A stretch of 64,000 nucleotides of DNA from Candidatus Manganitrophus sp. (GCA_028865235.1 CP114561.1:2066001-2130000); one strand, 5' to 3'. Positions 18,361-30,307 are shown, counted from the stretch's first letter. Numbers and translations: made by a program. The notes: a model not told the origin generated them from the letters alone.

Positions 18361-20394
18361 TCAAGTTTGCCGGGGGGCGTTTGTGATGCGATCCTCTTTC
18401 TGCTCCGGCGATCCTGCGGAGAAAAAGCGCTGAACCGCTTCGAACCGATCGGTCCGGGGAGAGGGGGAAGGCTCGCGAGAAAATGCCGGCCGTATTCTTT
18501 TCTCGTCACACGGTGATCGAGAATGGCGAGAAGCCCCCGGTCTTCCCGATTCCGGATCAGTCTTCCAATCCCCTGTCGAAGGGAGAGGATCGCGGAGGGC
18601 AATTGAAACGTCATGAAGGGATCTTTCCCTTGATCGATCAGCGATTCGATCCGGGCGGCGATGAGGGGGTCGGAAGGAGAGGCAAAAGGGAGTTTGTCGA
18701 TGATGACGCAGGAGAGCGCTTCCCCTTGAACATCGACCCCCTGCCAGAAGCTGGTCGTTCCGAGGAGAACCGAGGAGACCTCGTTCCGGAACGTTTCGAT
18801 CAGCGCATGCTTCGGCTGATCTCCCTGCTTGAGGAGGAGATAGGGAACCCGGGGGGCGATCAATCGATAGACCTCCTCCAGATTTTTCCAGCTGGTGAAG
18901 AGGAGAAAGGCTCTCCCTTCACTGGCGGCAAGGATTCGGACGATTTCCTCCGCGATCGCCGGAACAAACGGGGGGCTCGTCGGGCTCGGAAGATGGCTCG
19001 GGAGATAAAGGAGCGCTTGTTTTTCGTAGTCAAAGGGGGAGGGAAGAACCGCCTCATCGGCCTGCTCGATCCCCAGACGCTCTTTCACAAAATCGAAAGC
19101 CCCGTCACCGTAGGGGCGTATTGCAATACGCCCCGGCTTTGCATACCGGAAGAGAGGGTCGCGGAGGTGAGGACGATCGGGATCTCCTGCTCAAAAAGCT
19201 TTTGGCGGAGGAGGGCCGAGACGTCGAGCGGTGACGCATGAAGAAAGACCCCCACCCTTCGGCTCTCTCCCCAGAAGACGAACGGGGTCGACTCATTCGC
19301 CGTCAGAAAGAGCTGCAAGTCGGCCGAGAACAATTCGATCCGCTCCGCAAGATGAGAGAAACCGTTGCTTTTTACCTGCGCGGCGTGGATCTGCTGGCGA
19401 AGCAGGTCGAGCGATTGGAGAAGATCGTGCCCGGCGGTGACCGCTTCCCGCGAGAAAAATGCGCGTGTCAGACGGTATCGCTCTTCCCCTCTCCTGAAAA
19501 ATTGAAAGAAGCGGTTCGACTTCGCCAAGATCCGCGCGCACTGGTCGAGATACCCTTTCTCCTGCGGTTGGGAGAAGCGGACCTCCCGCTCGGTGTCGCG
19601 GAGGAAATCTTCCACCCGGTAGCTGCTGATCGAAACACCGAAGTATTGGGTGGCGACCTCTTCGAGCAGATGTGCTTCGTCGAAGATCACGGCGTCGTAA
19701 CGGGGAAGGACCTCCCCGAATGAAAAATCTTTCAGCGCCAGGTCAGCGAAGAAAAGATGGTGGTTCACGACAATCAGGTCGGATGCGGCGGCCGATTGCT
19801 TCATCCGGGTGATGTAGCAGCGGTCGTAGTCGGGACATCCGCTCCCGAGGCAGGCCTCCCCCTTCACGGAAACTTCCGGCCAGAGGGGGACCCCTCCGGG
19901 AGCGCCGTCAATTCGGCCCGATCGCCGGTGGCGGTCTCCATCGACCAGCGGTGGAGCTGTTCAAAATCTGATCCAACTTCCAGGTCGGGAAAGGTCGGCT
20001 GCTCCAGAAATCGTCCGAACCGGTGAAGGCAGAGGTAGTTCGCCTTTCCCTTCATCATGCTGTAGGTGAAGCGGCGCGGGAGCGATTGCGCCAGGAACGG
20101 AAGATCCTTTTGGTAGAGCTGGTCCTGAAGGGTTTTGGTCCCGGTGGAGATGACGACCCGTTTTCCGCTGAGGGCGGCCGGAATCAGGTAGGCCCAGGTT
20201 TTTCCGGTCCCGGTGGGGGCCTCCACCAAAAGGGTGCTCTGCCCCTCCAGCGCCTCGGCGACCGCGGAAGCCATCTGCATTTGCCCTTCGCGGTATTCGT
20301 AACGATTTAAAAGGGTGGAGAGGAGCCCGCCGGGAAGGAAGAGCTTTTGACAGGAATCGGATGATCCGGTATCTTTTATCTTGTTTCTCGCCAA
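18361..20394 (-). CDS. DinG-family ATP-dependent DNA helicase (three indels, repeat inside)
   Basis: The ~680-aa superfamily 2 helicase has Walker A EAPTGTGKTWAYLIP (~residue 55), the Ia region VVISTGTKTLQDQLY, a Fe-S-type Cys set (LC in KANYLCLH, then CLGSGCPDYDRCY), the DEAH box VIFDEAHLLEEV, TSATLSSG, and the terminal QGIGRLIRNREDRG. Members unwind 5'-overhang and R-loop or G4 DNA. Frame breaks: C4 19891-19894, the repeat region 19106-19143, and G4 18456-18459; correction gives a normal C-terminus (LPPLPRTDRFEAVQRFF). A palindromic repeat interrupts the frame directly after TSATLSSG. The start is uncertain (TTG 20394 listed). Confidence 0.83.
19110..19134. repeat. Palindromic dispersed repeat inside the dinG-like gene, copy 2
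   Basis: GTAGGGGCGTATTG followed by CAATACGCCCC (25 bp, right end truncated relative to the 28-bp copy at 10971) lies within the helicase coding sequence, immediately after the TSATLSSG motif. Compared with the expected continuation GxFDFVKERLG, about 38-39 bp are extra. If one G of the GGGG run was lost in sequencing, the insert is exactly in frame and adds about 13 residues. Confidence 0.75.
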
Positions 20395-20419
20395 CAGAAA
20401 ATCCTTTTTTGAGGTCGAA

Positions 20420-20704
20420 ATGGCCGAAGGTCAGATCCGGGGAAAGAGCGTCGTTTCCGTCGCGAAAGATATCGCAGAGGGATTCATGGTTCTCAATCCT
20501 CTGGTCCTGAAGCGTTTCGAGAAGGAGATGTACAAAGCCCTTCATCAACAGCTGAAGAAAGTGCAGCGAGAGGTTCGGTCGGAAAGTTTCCCCACGCACG
20601 ATACGATGGGGATTCGAAAACGGAACACCCGCCTTCAGCGATTACACACCGCTCTGGTGGTCCTGGAACATGCCGCCAAGGAAAAGCGGATCCCGCTGAT
20701 GTAG
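20420..20704 (+). CDS. Hypothetical small helical protein
   Basis: The 94-aa protein starts at ATG 20420 with GAGGT 5 nt upstream. It is basic and probably all-alpha (VAKDIAEGFMVLNPLVLKRF, EMYKALHQQLKKVQREVRSE, RKRNTRLQRLHTALVVLEHA). The family is not recognised. It is divergent from the dinG-like gene; the two starts are about 26 bp apart and probably share a promoter zone. Its TAG stop is supplied by the first bases of the palindromic repeat at 20701, so the original C-terminus may have been replaced by repeat insertion. Confidence 0.65.
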   Translation: MAEGQIRGKSVVSVAKDIAEGFMVLNPLVLKRFEKEMYKALHQQLKKVQREVRSESFPTHDTMGIRKRNTRLQRLHTALVVLEHAAKEKRIPLM

Positions 20705-20755
20705 GGGCGCCATTCATGGCGCCCTCCGGCCGGGCGTGATCAATCACGCCCCTAC
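20701..20755. repeat. Compound palindromic repeat, copy 3
   Basis: The 55-bp element begins GTAGGGGCGCC and ends CACGCCCCTAC. It contains two nested inverted units: GGGCGCCAT-TC-ATGGCGCCC and GGGCGTGAT-CA-ATCACGCCC. The outer ends pair with each other and match the ends of copy 1. It overlaps the stop codon of the upstream gene. Confidence 0.85.
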
Positions 20756-20792
20756 AGAAATCATGTCACCAGACGGACTTCCGTCTCGAATC

Positions 20793-21554
20793 CTACTTTC
20801 CCGAATCGGTTGTAATTAAGAAACTCAGTTTCTCCGCCTCCTGAATCCCCTCCGCCGCTTTCTGCGCCTCCGCGCGACTTGGATAATGGCCGATCCGAAC
20901 CCGATACCGGGTCCCCTTCTCCGGGACCTCGCCGGCCGCGACATAGGCCTCATACCCCTTTTTCTTCAACTTTTGGGAAAGGGTCTCCGCCCCTTTCTGG
21001 TCTGCAAAGGAAGCCACCTGGATCGTGTAGGCGCCGGAGGGTCCGGAGGTCGGCGGCGGGACGGAAACCTTCTTGGGGTCGCTCTTTTTTCCGGCGGCCG
21101 CTTTGTTTTTTGGGCTGCCGGCTTGGTCTCTTTTTTCGTCTGCAGCGCGACGCTTTTCTTTTCTTTGTCCTTCAAGGTATCGAAGAAGGTCAAGTCTTCT
21201 TTGGGAATCGGATTGCCCGGGGTCTGGGACGACGGCCCGCTCTTTGGAGGGGGGGCGCCGCGGGGAAAGGCTCCGGCTTTGAATCGAACCGCATCTCCCC
21301 CGGCTTCAACGCGGGGTCTGGAACCACCGGCTCTTCCTTCTCCGAAAGCTCCGCCGAAGCGGCCGGGCTTTGATCGGGTGTCAGCTGGCTCACCGGCGGG
21401 GGAGGGGGGGCTCCGGGTTTTCCTCTTTTGTTCGGAAGACAAAAACGAGCGTAAGAAAAACCAAAACCCCCAGCAGGCCGATGATGAGATAAGGGGGCTT
21501 CTTCTTCGGGCCCATTCCTTCGTCTTCTCGCTTCAAATCCTTCAAGTCACGCAT
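20793..21554 (-). CDS. SPOR-domain membrane protein (three indels)
   Basis: The ~254-aa bitopic protein has a short basic cytosolic N-terminus (MRDLKDLKREDEGMGPKKKP), one transmembrane helix (YLIIGLLGVLVFLTLVFVF), a long Pro/Lys-rich linker and a C-terminal SPOR domain (YTIQVASFADQKGAETLSQK ... YRVRIGHYPSRAEAQKAA). SPOR domains bind denuded septal glycan, so it probably acts at division sites. Missing bases at G7 21404-21410, G7 21249-21255 and T6 21085-21090 must be restored. ATG 21554 has AGGAAGGGGG upstream. It lies just downstream of queA on the same strand. Confidence 0.82.
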
Positions 21555-21596
21555 GCAAAACCCCCTTCCTGACAAAAAAGGACTTTTAAAATCGCG

Positions 21597-22641
21597 TTAC
21601 AAAATCAGCGTTGCATCGCCGTAGCTGTAAAAGCGGTAGCGCTCCCGGATCGCTTCCCGGTAAACGGCGCGGATCGCCTCGCCTCCGGCAAAGGCGGAAA
21701 CCAAAACCAAGAGGGTCGATTTCGGCAGATGAAAATTGGTGATCAAACCGTCCACCGCTTTGAAATGATACCCCGGCGTGATGAAAAGCTCGGTCTCCCC
21801 GGCCCCGGATTGAACGGTTCCGTCGGGTCGGGAGGCGCTCTCCAGCGCACGGGTCGCCGTTGTGCCGACCGCAATCACCCTTCCGCCGATCCGTCGCGTC
21901 GTCTCCACCGCCTCCGCCGTTTCAGAAGGGATATGAAACCACTCCCGATGCATCGGGTGATCGGCGATTTTTTCTTCCCGCATCGGTTGAAAGGTGCCGA
22001 CGCCGACGTGAAGGGTCACCGTGGCAACTCGTATTCCCCTTCGTTGGATCTCATCTAATAACGCCTTGGTGAAATGAAGCCCGGCGGTCGGGGCCGCGGC
22101 GGAGCCGGAAACCTTGGCGTAGACCGTCTGATAGCGCTCCCGGTCGGCCGGGTCGCTCCGGCCCGCGCGCTTCTTCACGATGTAGGGCGGAAGTGGAACC
22201 TCACCCCAGCGCTCCAGAAAGGTATCAAGATCGGGGTTCCCTCCGGCAGTGCGAAGCGGATCTCCTTATGGCCTCCGTCGATCGTCCGAATGATGTGCGC
22301 GACAGCTCCCTCTTCGAGGAGAAGTTCGGCCGGGGGGGCGATTTTCCCTTTGATCATTACCTCCCAGGTCTCTTCCTCCAAGGGGCGGAGGAGGAGCATT
22401 TCGATAAGTCCCCCCGACTTTTTCTTCGCGCGAAGGCGGGCCGGGAAAACCCGGGTGTCGTTGAGGACCAGAAGGTCCGAAGGGTGAAGATATTCGGGAA
22501 GCGACGAGAAGCGCCGATGTTCGATCGTTTCTCTTTTTCGATGGTAGACAAGGAGCCGCGATTGATCTCGCTCGGCCGCGGGCGACGCTGCGATCAGGGA
22601 GGGATCAAGGGAATAATCATAAGCCGCAAGGTGCTGTTCAT
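21597..22641 (-). CDS. queA: S-adenosylmethionine:tRNA ribosyltransferase-isomerase QueA (two indels)
   Basis: QueA transfers and isomerises the ribosyl group of SAM onto preQ1-tRNA to make epoxyqueuosine. Corrected length is ~348 aa. Motifs: [11 protein letters not shown] at the N-terminus, [32 protein letters not shown] (family [15 protein letters not shown] block), [10 protein letters not shown] and the terminal [13 protein letters not shown]. Frame breaks: CCC 22239-22241, and one base missing just after the ATG (~22627). The start 22641 lies 12 bp after the SpoIID-like stop, so it is in operon with that gene. Confidence 0.93.
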
Positions 22642-22653
22642 TCTCTAGAGAGA

Positions 22654-23769
22654 TTATTTTATTTCCTCGTACGGTTGCAGCGTAACGCCTGGGTAGTAAT
22701 ATAACAGAATCTCATCAAAATTCAACCCGCTTTCGGCCATCACCTTCGCCCCCCATTGGCAAAGCCCGACGCCGTGTCCGTAGCCCATCCCCCGGATCTG
22801 AATTTCCCTTCCAAAACTTTCGATGGTGAACCGGGTGCTCGGGAGGATCTTGTAGCCGAGGGCTTTTCGGAGGTCTTCGGCCTTCACGATCAACTCCCCG
22901 CCCGAGTAGAGAATCCGAACGGTCAGCAGCCGTCCGGCCCGGCTCCATTGCAGGGGGGTCAGCGTCGCGATGGCGCCGACCGGATGACCGAGCTTTCCCA
23001 AGGCCGCCTCCAGATCGTCGAGGGTGATCGTCCGTTTCCACTCGTGATAGGGTGAATCTCGATCGAGGGGGCAGCTCACCCCTTTCAGATAGGGAAGGGC
23101 GATGTTCCAGCGCTCGGCGGCATCTTCGGTCGGACCGGCGGAGGTGGAGTGAAAGAAGGTCAACGCCAGCCCCCCGTCGTAAGAGAGAATCTGTCCTTTG
23201 GTCTGCGCAATCGCAAGCGAAGCGCGGCTGTCTTCGACCGATTCTCCTTTGTAAACCTGTCCGAGGATGGTGTTGACCAGGTCGTACTCTTTTCCTTTTC
23301 GGCTTTCCCGCTGATAGAGCGCATAGGTTCGGGAGATAACGGCTTGAACTTTCAACGCTTCCAGCTCCCAGTCGGGGGGCATCTCCGCGGGAACGACCCC
23401 CTGGAGGTATCGCTCAATATCGATTTCATTGATGACGAGGAGGCCGCCGTTTTTCTTTTTAATCTGGATCGTGCCGTCGTAGAGTTGGCGGTTGATCGCG
23501 ATCTTGCCGCCGCGCCTGGGTGAAAAGAAAAGGGCTTCTTCCCCCGTTTCCTGTCGATTGAGCGTAATCCCCTTTTGAATCCGGAGATCGGCGGAGGTGA
23601 TCGGATGTTTGCTGAGGAGGTCGCCCGAGGCGGTCTTGACGAAAAAACCTTCACCGGAGGTGACGAGCACCTGCGCGGCATTCTCCAGGAGGGCCACACG
23701 GATCGTCTCTCCGGCCCATGCGGCCGTGGGGAGGGAAAAGAGAAGGAGGGCAATCAGTATCGAATGCAT
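22654..23769 (-). CDS. SpoIID/LytB-domain secreted protein
   Basis: The 371-aa protein has a clear signal peptide (ILIALLLFSLPTAAWA, cleavage near residue 20) and a full SpoIID/LytB domain: INEIDIERYLQGVVPAEMPP, ALKVQAVISRTYALYQ, FFHSTSAGPTEDAAERW and the terminal MGYGHGVGLCQWGAKVMAES. Catalytic Glu is in VVPAEM. SpoIID-like enzymes are lytic transglycosylases that remove stem-peptide-free glycan; in non-sporulating Gram-negative bacteria they act in cell-wall turnover. SPOR domains bind the same denuded glycan, so this gene and the SPOR gene flanking queA may be functionally linked. Confidence 0.9.
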   Translation of the reverse strand: MHSILIALLLFSLPTAAWAGETIRVALLENAAQVLVTSGEGFFVKTASGDLLSKHPITSADLRIQKGITLNRQETGEEALFFSPRRGGKIAINRQLYDGTIQIKKKNGGLLVINEIDIERYLQGVVPAEMPPDWELEALKVQAVISRTYALYQRESRKGKEYDLVNTILGQVYKGESVEDSRASLAIAQTKGQILSYDGGLALTFFHSTSAGPTEDAAERWNIALPYLKGVSCPLDRDSPYHEWKRTITLDDLEAALGKLGHPVGAIATLTPLQWSRAGRLLTVRILYSGGELIVKAEDLRKALGYKILPSTRFTIESFGREIQIRGMGYGHGVGLCQWGAKVMAESGLNFDEILLYYYPGVTLQPYEEIK

Positions 23770-23984
23770 TACCTTCGACTCAACAGCCAGAAGATCAGCG
23801 AGAGGACGATGCTGATGAGAATGCTGGTGGCGATTGGAAAATAAAAAGTCACGTTGCGCCGTTGAATGAGGATATCGCCGGGAAGTCGGCCGAGGCCGGG
23901 GATCTTCCCCGCGAGGAGAACGATCCCGCCGAGAAGGGCGAGGATCAACCCGAGAAAAATGAGGATGCGCCCGATGTCGGCCAT
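23769..23984 (-). CDS. DUF2905 small membrane protein
   Basis: The 71-aa protein has two transmembrane segments (ILIFLGLILALLGGIVLLAG and FYFPIATSILISIVLSLIFW) flanking the conserved loop GKIPGLGRLPGDILIQRRNV. This is the DUF2905 signature. Function is unknown. It overlaps the SpoIID-like start by one base and follows nadA by 10 bp, forming a nadA-DUF2905-spoIID-queA-SPOR transcript. Confidence 0.88.
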   Translation of the reverse strand: MADIGRILIFLGLILALLGGIVLLAGKIPGLGRLPGDILIQRRNVTFYFPIATSILISIVLSLIFWLLSRR

Positions 23985-23994
23985 CTGATCCTCC

Positions 23995-24927
23995 TTATTT
24001 TGCCTTGCTGATTTCCAACATCCGATCGATCGCCGTCTTTGCGCGCACGGCGACCGACGGGGGAACGGCGATCGGAAACTGCATCTCCTCCAAGGACCAG
24101 AGGAGCTTCTCGAGGGTATTCACCTTCATGTGGGCGCAATCGCACCACTTGCAGGCGGGAATGAATTCTTTGTCCGGATTTTCTTTCTGAAGCCGGTGCA
24201 GAATGCCGATCTCGGTCGCGACGATCACTTCGCTGTGATCGGTTTTTCTCGCCTCGGTGCAGATCCCGCTGGTCGAGAGGACCTGATCGGCCATGGCGCT
24301 CACCTGAGGGGTGCATTCCGGATGGGCCAGGACCAAGGCGCCGGGATGTTCCGCCTTCGCCTCCGTCAGCTCGGAGGTCATGATCCGAAAATGGGTGGGG
24401 CAATAGCCGTTGTATAAAATCAGCTTTCGTCCCGTCTGCCGCTCGACGTGGGCGCCCAAGAACTGATCTGGGATGAAGATCACCTCCCGATCGGCCGGAA
24501 TCGACTGGACCACCTTGGCCGCATTCGACGAAGTGCAGCAGATATCCGACTCGGCCTTCACTTCCGCGCTGGAGTTAACATAGCAGACGACGACCGCGCC
24601 GGGGTGCTTCGCTTTCAGCGCCCGGACCTCCGCCGCCGTGATCATCTCCGACATCCCGCAGCCGGCATCGAGATCGGGAAGAAGCACCGTTTGATTGGGG
24701 CAGAGAACCGCCGCCGTCTCCGCCATAAAATGAACGCCGCAAAAGACGATCACTTCCGCGTTGGTCTGCGCCGCCTTCTGAGAGAGCTCCAGCGAGTCGC
24801 CGATGAAGTCGGCGACATCCTGGATCTCCCCGATCTGATAATTATGGGCGATGATGATCGCCTGCCGCTCTCTTTTGAGCCGCTCGATCTTGGCGATCAG
24901 ACGTTTTTCGGTGGCAACACTCATCAA
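23995..24927 (-). CDS. nadA: Quinolinate synthase A
   Basis: NadA condenses iminoaspartate with dihydroxyacetone phosphate to quinolinate in NAD synthesis, using a [4Fe-4S] cluster. The 310-aa protein has AHNYQIGEIQDVADFIGDS, Cys in VFCGVHFMAETA, PDLDAGCGMSE, Cys in LYNGYCPTHF, the substrate motif HPECTPQV, STSGI and the terminal CKWCDCAHMK. The three cluster cysteines are present. nadB and nadC are not in the window. It is the first gene of the run towards queA; the ATG follows a short 5' region without an obvious Shine-Dalgarno sequence. Confidence 0.95.
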   Translation of the reverse strand: MMSVATEKRLIAKIERLKRERQAIIIAHNYQIGEIQDVADFIGDSLELSQKAAQTNAEVIVFCGVHFMAETAAVLCPNQTVLLPDLDAGCGMSEMITAAEVRALKAKHPGAVVVCYVNSSAEVKAESDICCTSSNAAKVVQSIPADREVIFIPDQFLGAHVERQTGRKLILYNGYCPTHFRIMTSELTEAKAEHPGALVLAHPECTPQVSAMADQVLSTSGICTEARKTDHSEVIVATEIGILHRLQKENPDKEFIPACKWCDCAHMKVNTLEKLLWSLEEMQFPIAVPPSVAVRAKTAIDRMLEISKAK

Positions 24928-25123
24928 TCATATCCTATGAGAAAAGTGAATTTAGTTTAACATAGGGGGGGTAGCTGATCAAGCAGCAAAGCGGGCCCCT
25001 TTTGGAATCTTCCCGATCATTTCCAAGTCTTTATGCCGCTCCGGCGGTTTGTGATCACACGGGGTTTCCAGGGCGGCTCTTCCCCAAAGTTGCATCAGAG
25101 AAGAGGACATGCCGTAAAACAAC

Positions 25124-26048
25124 CTAGTGGCAGGAACCGCTTCCTGAATCGACCACCCGCATCCGTCCGGGAAAGAGCATCGCGATGAATTCCCACTGAT
25201 ACGTCCCGTCGTTGAGGACCAGCCTCAACACACCGTAAGCCCGGTTATATCTGAATTCACTGTTGGCCGCCGTTGTCCCGAAGCGGTCGAGGCCCGCCCC
25301 GCCGGTCCCGACCACGAAGGCTCGAATTCCCCCGGCCGGGATCGGCCGCGCCGTCGGGCGATTGTGGCGCAAAGCGCTCATAAACGTGATCATGTCCGGA
25401 GAGGACAATCTCCGTCTTCGCTTCGTAGAGGGCCTGCCAGACCGGCTTCATGGCGGCCTTGCCGCGCCTCCCGGAGCTGAAGAGCGGATGGTGCCAATAG
25501 GCCAGTGTGCATCGCTTGGGATGGCTTGCCAGATCGGCCCGCAGCCACGCCTCCTGAGGAGAGCCGGCGCTCACGTCGATGTTGCTGTTGAGAACGATGA
25601 TATGCCACCCCCCGAGATCGTAACTGTAATAGCCTTTATCCGGCTCGCCCGCTTTGGCGCCGAAGTAATCAAAATATCCTGCGGCGCCGGGGGTCCGGTA
25701 GTCGTGATTTCCGGGGGAAGGACGGGTCCGCTCCTGATGCCGGCCCCAAAAAGGATCGTAGCAGTCGGCGAAGTCTTCAGCGGACCCTTCCGGATAGGCG
25801 TTGTCCCCCGTCGTGAAAACCAGGCCGGGGATCCGATCGAGCAGCCGGGCGGTCGCCTGATTGCCCTTCCAGAGACAATGGCCGATGTCCCCGGCGCCGA
25901 CCAGAACGGAGGAGCCCTCCGGCACGGAGAGAGACGCGGGAGCGGGAAAGCGTGCGCATCCGAAGACAAAAGGTGGAAAGAGGATGAGGAGAAATAAAGA
26001 GAGAGGTCCAAAAAGGATGCGGCGTATTCTGGGGGGCACCGGGTCCAT
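25124..26048 (-). CDS. Metallophosphoesterase, secreted/lipoprotein type (one indel)
   Basis: The ~308-aa calcineurin-like phosphatase has an N-terminal hydrophobic segment ending in a lipobox-like FVFGC. Metal motifs are in order: GAGDIG, TTGDNAYP, PGNHDYRTPGA, LAYWHHPLFSSG and LSGHDHVYERFAPQ. The C-terminal part (GIRAFVVGTGGAGLDRFG) is recovered by removing one base from the C5 run 25329-25333. This architecture matches purple-acid-phosphatase-like extracellular enzymes. A second, larger member lies at 45501. It is downstream of asd but separated by ~60 bp, so cotranscription is uncertain. Confidence 0.83.
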
Positions 26049-26106
26049 CGAATCACCGGGCGGCAGGTGTCATTCGGCGCGGTTAGAAGAAACGAGATAA
26101 AAGCGC

Positions 26107-27123
26107 TTATCGGATCAACGCCTCGGCGATCTGCACCGCGTTGAGCGCCGCCCCCTTTCGCAGGTTATCTCCGACCACCCAGAGGTTCAGGCCGTTCGGA
26201 ACGGAGCGGTCTTCGCGCACGCGGCCGACGTAAACGTCATCCTGTCCGGCGGCATCGAGCGGGGTGGGATAAAGCTTGCGGCCCGGATCATCCATCACAA
26301 CCACGCCGGGGAAGGCGGAGAGAAGCGCGCGCGCTTCGTTCGGCAGAAGCTTCTTTTCGGTTTCGATGTTGACCGCCTCGCAATGGGCGCGGAAGACCGG
26401 GACGCGGGTCGTCGTAGCGGTGATCCGGATCGCATCGTCCCCCATGATCTTCTTCGTCTCGTTGACGATCTTGGTCTCTTCTTCGGTATACCCCGTCTCC
26501 GGATCGGCATCCCAGTTGACGATGCAGTTGAAGGCGATCTGCTGCGGGTAGACCTTGCATTCGATCTCTTGGAAATTCATCAGGGCGCGCGTCTGCTCCA
26601 TCAGCTCTTGCATCGCCTCTTTCCCGGTCCCGGAGACCGACTGATAGGTCGTCACGATCACCCGCTTGATCCGGGCGGCGTCGTGGAGCGGCTTAAGCGC
26701 CATGACGAGCTGGGCGGTGGAGCAGTTGGGGTTGGCGATGATGCCGCGATGGTTTGCCAGGGTGTGGCCGTTGACCTCCGGCACCACGAGCGGGACCGCC
26801 GGCTCCATCCGGAAGGCGCTCGAATTGTCGATCACGACGGCGCCGGCCTTCACCGCGTGCGGGGAGAACTTTTTGCTGAGGTCGCCGCCGGTCGCGCCAA
26901 GGACGATGTCGATCCCGTTGAAAACCTCTTCGCTCAGTTTCTGGACAACGATGTCTTTGTTTCTAAAAGTGAGGGTGGAGCCGGCCGACCGCTCCGACGC
27001 GAAAAGGTGAAGCGCCTCAACCGGGAACTGCCGCTCCTCCAAAATCTCGACCATCTCCTGTCCGACGACCCCCGTCGCCCCCATGACGGCGACGTGATAC
27101 GCGTTCTTTTTCTGAAGCGCCAT
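26107..27123 (-). CDS. asd: Aspartate-semialdehyde dehydrogenase
   Basis: Asd reduces aspartyl phosphate to aspartate semialdehyde in the Lys/Thr/Met branch. The 338-aa protein has the NADP-binding VAVMGATGVVGQEMVEIL, the active-site Cys in NPNCSTAQLV, the substrate-binding QSVSGTGKEAM and the catalytic His in VPVFRAHCEAV. ATG 27123 gives the family-normal N-terminus and follows GAGGGG; the longer frame reading into leuB is not used. It lies 13 bp after leuB and ends the leuA-leuB-asd run. Confidence 0.95.
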   Translation of the reverse strand: MALQKKNAYHVAVMGATGVVGQEMVEILEERQFPVEALHLFASERSAGSTLTFRNKDIVVQKLSEEVFNGIDIVLGATGGDLSKKFSPHAVKAGAVVIDNSSAFRMEPAVPLVVPEVNGHTLANHRGIIANPNCSTAQLVMALKPLHDAARIKRVIVTTYQSVSGTGKEAMQELMEQTRALMNFQEIECKVYPQQIAFNCIVNWDADPETGYTEEETKIVNETKKIMGDDAIRITATTTRVPVFRAHCEAVNIETEKKLLPNEARALLSAFPGVVVMDDPGRKLYPTPLDAAGQDDVYVGRVREDRSVPNGLNLWVVGDNLRKGAALNAVQIAEALIR

Positions 27124-27136
27124 AAGCGTTCCCCTC

Positions 27137-28231
<1,095 letters not shown>

Positions 28232-28255
28232 TCTTTATGTTTAACCTCCTCCACA

Positions 28256-28567
28256 TCAACCACGCTTCTCTTTGTCCCATAACTTTTTCAGATCTCTCTT
28301 ACCGTGGATCAGACCGAGTATTACAGCGCGCGATTCTTCGATACTATATATGATGCGATACTCTCGCACAAAAAGCTCGCGAACATTCGGATGTCCCAGT
28401 TCTGGGACGATGCGTCCTCTCTCGGAAAGTTCATTCAGGAAACGGGTTGCATCCTGGATCTCTTGCGCAAAGGCAGCAGCATAAAAAGAAGAATCTCTTT
28501 CAATATATTCGACGAGTGCTTTTAGGTCTTTTGTGGCTTCATGAGACCAAGCTACTTTTCGAGCCAT
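28256..28567 (-). CDS. RelE/ParE-family toxin
   Basis: The 103-aa protein has the RelE/ParE fold pattern: VAWSHEATKDLKALVEYIER at the N-terminus, a helical hairpin (QEIQDATRFLNELSERG), GHPNVRELFVREYRIIYSIE and VILGLIHGKRDLKKLW. ParE toxins hit gyrase and RelE toxins cut mRNA; sequence alone does not separate them here. ATG 28567 lies inside the 3' end of the upstream antitoxin gene (16-bp overlap), the classic antitoxin-first arrangement. It is placed between leuA and leuB on the operon strand. GC is lower than in the leu genes. Confidence 0.85.
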   Translation of the reverse strand: MARKVAWSHEATKDLKALVEYIERDSSFYAAAFAQEIQDATRFLNELSERGRIVPELGHPNVRELFVREYRIIYSIEESRAVILGLIHGKRDLKKLWDKEKRG

Positions 28568-28740
28568 TTCGTCATCATCTTTTCCACTTCTTCTTGTGTA
28601 TAGACCCGTCCTTCTTCGGCATCCTTCAAGCCGCGCTCGATCTTTTGGAGGACATAGAGGTGATACTGAATGTCCTCCAATGAGCAATCATCCGGCAACC
28701 GCGCGAGCAGCTTGCTGACTTCCTGTTTTGCAGTTGCCAT
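28552..28740 (-). CDS. Putative antitoxin of the RelE/ParE pair
   Basis: The 62-aa acidic protein (TAKQEVSKLLARLPDDCSLE, QYHLYVLQKIERGLKDAEEG, TQEEVEKMMTKWLEK) resembles the short antitoxins that accompany ParE/RelE toxins: a helical segment followed by 'GRVYTQEEVEKMM', which would wrap the toxin. It overlaps the toxin start by 16 bp and begins 11 bp after the leuA stop. No separate DNA-binding domain is obvious, so autoregulation is uncertain. Confidence 0.8.
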   Translation of the reverse strand: MATAKQEVSKLLARLPDDCSLEDIQYHLYVLQKIERGLKDAEEGRVYTQEEVEKMMTKWLEK

Positions 28741-28751
28741 ACGATCTCCCC

Positions 28752-30307
<1,556 letters not shown>

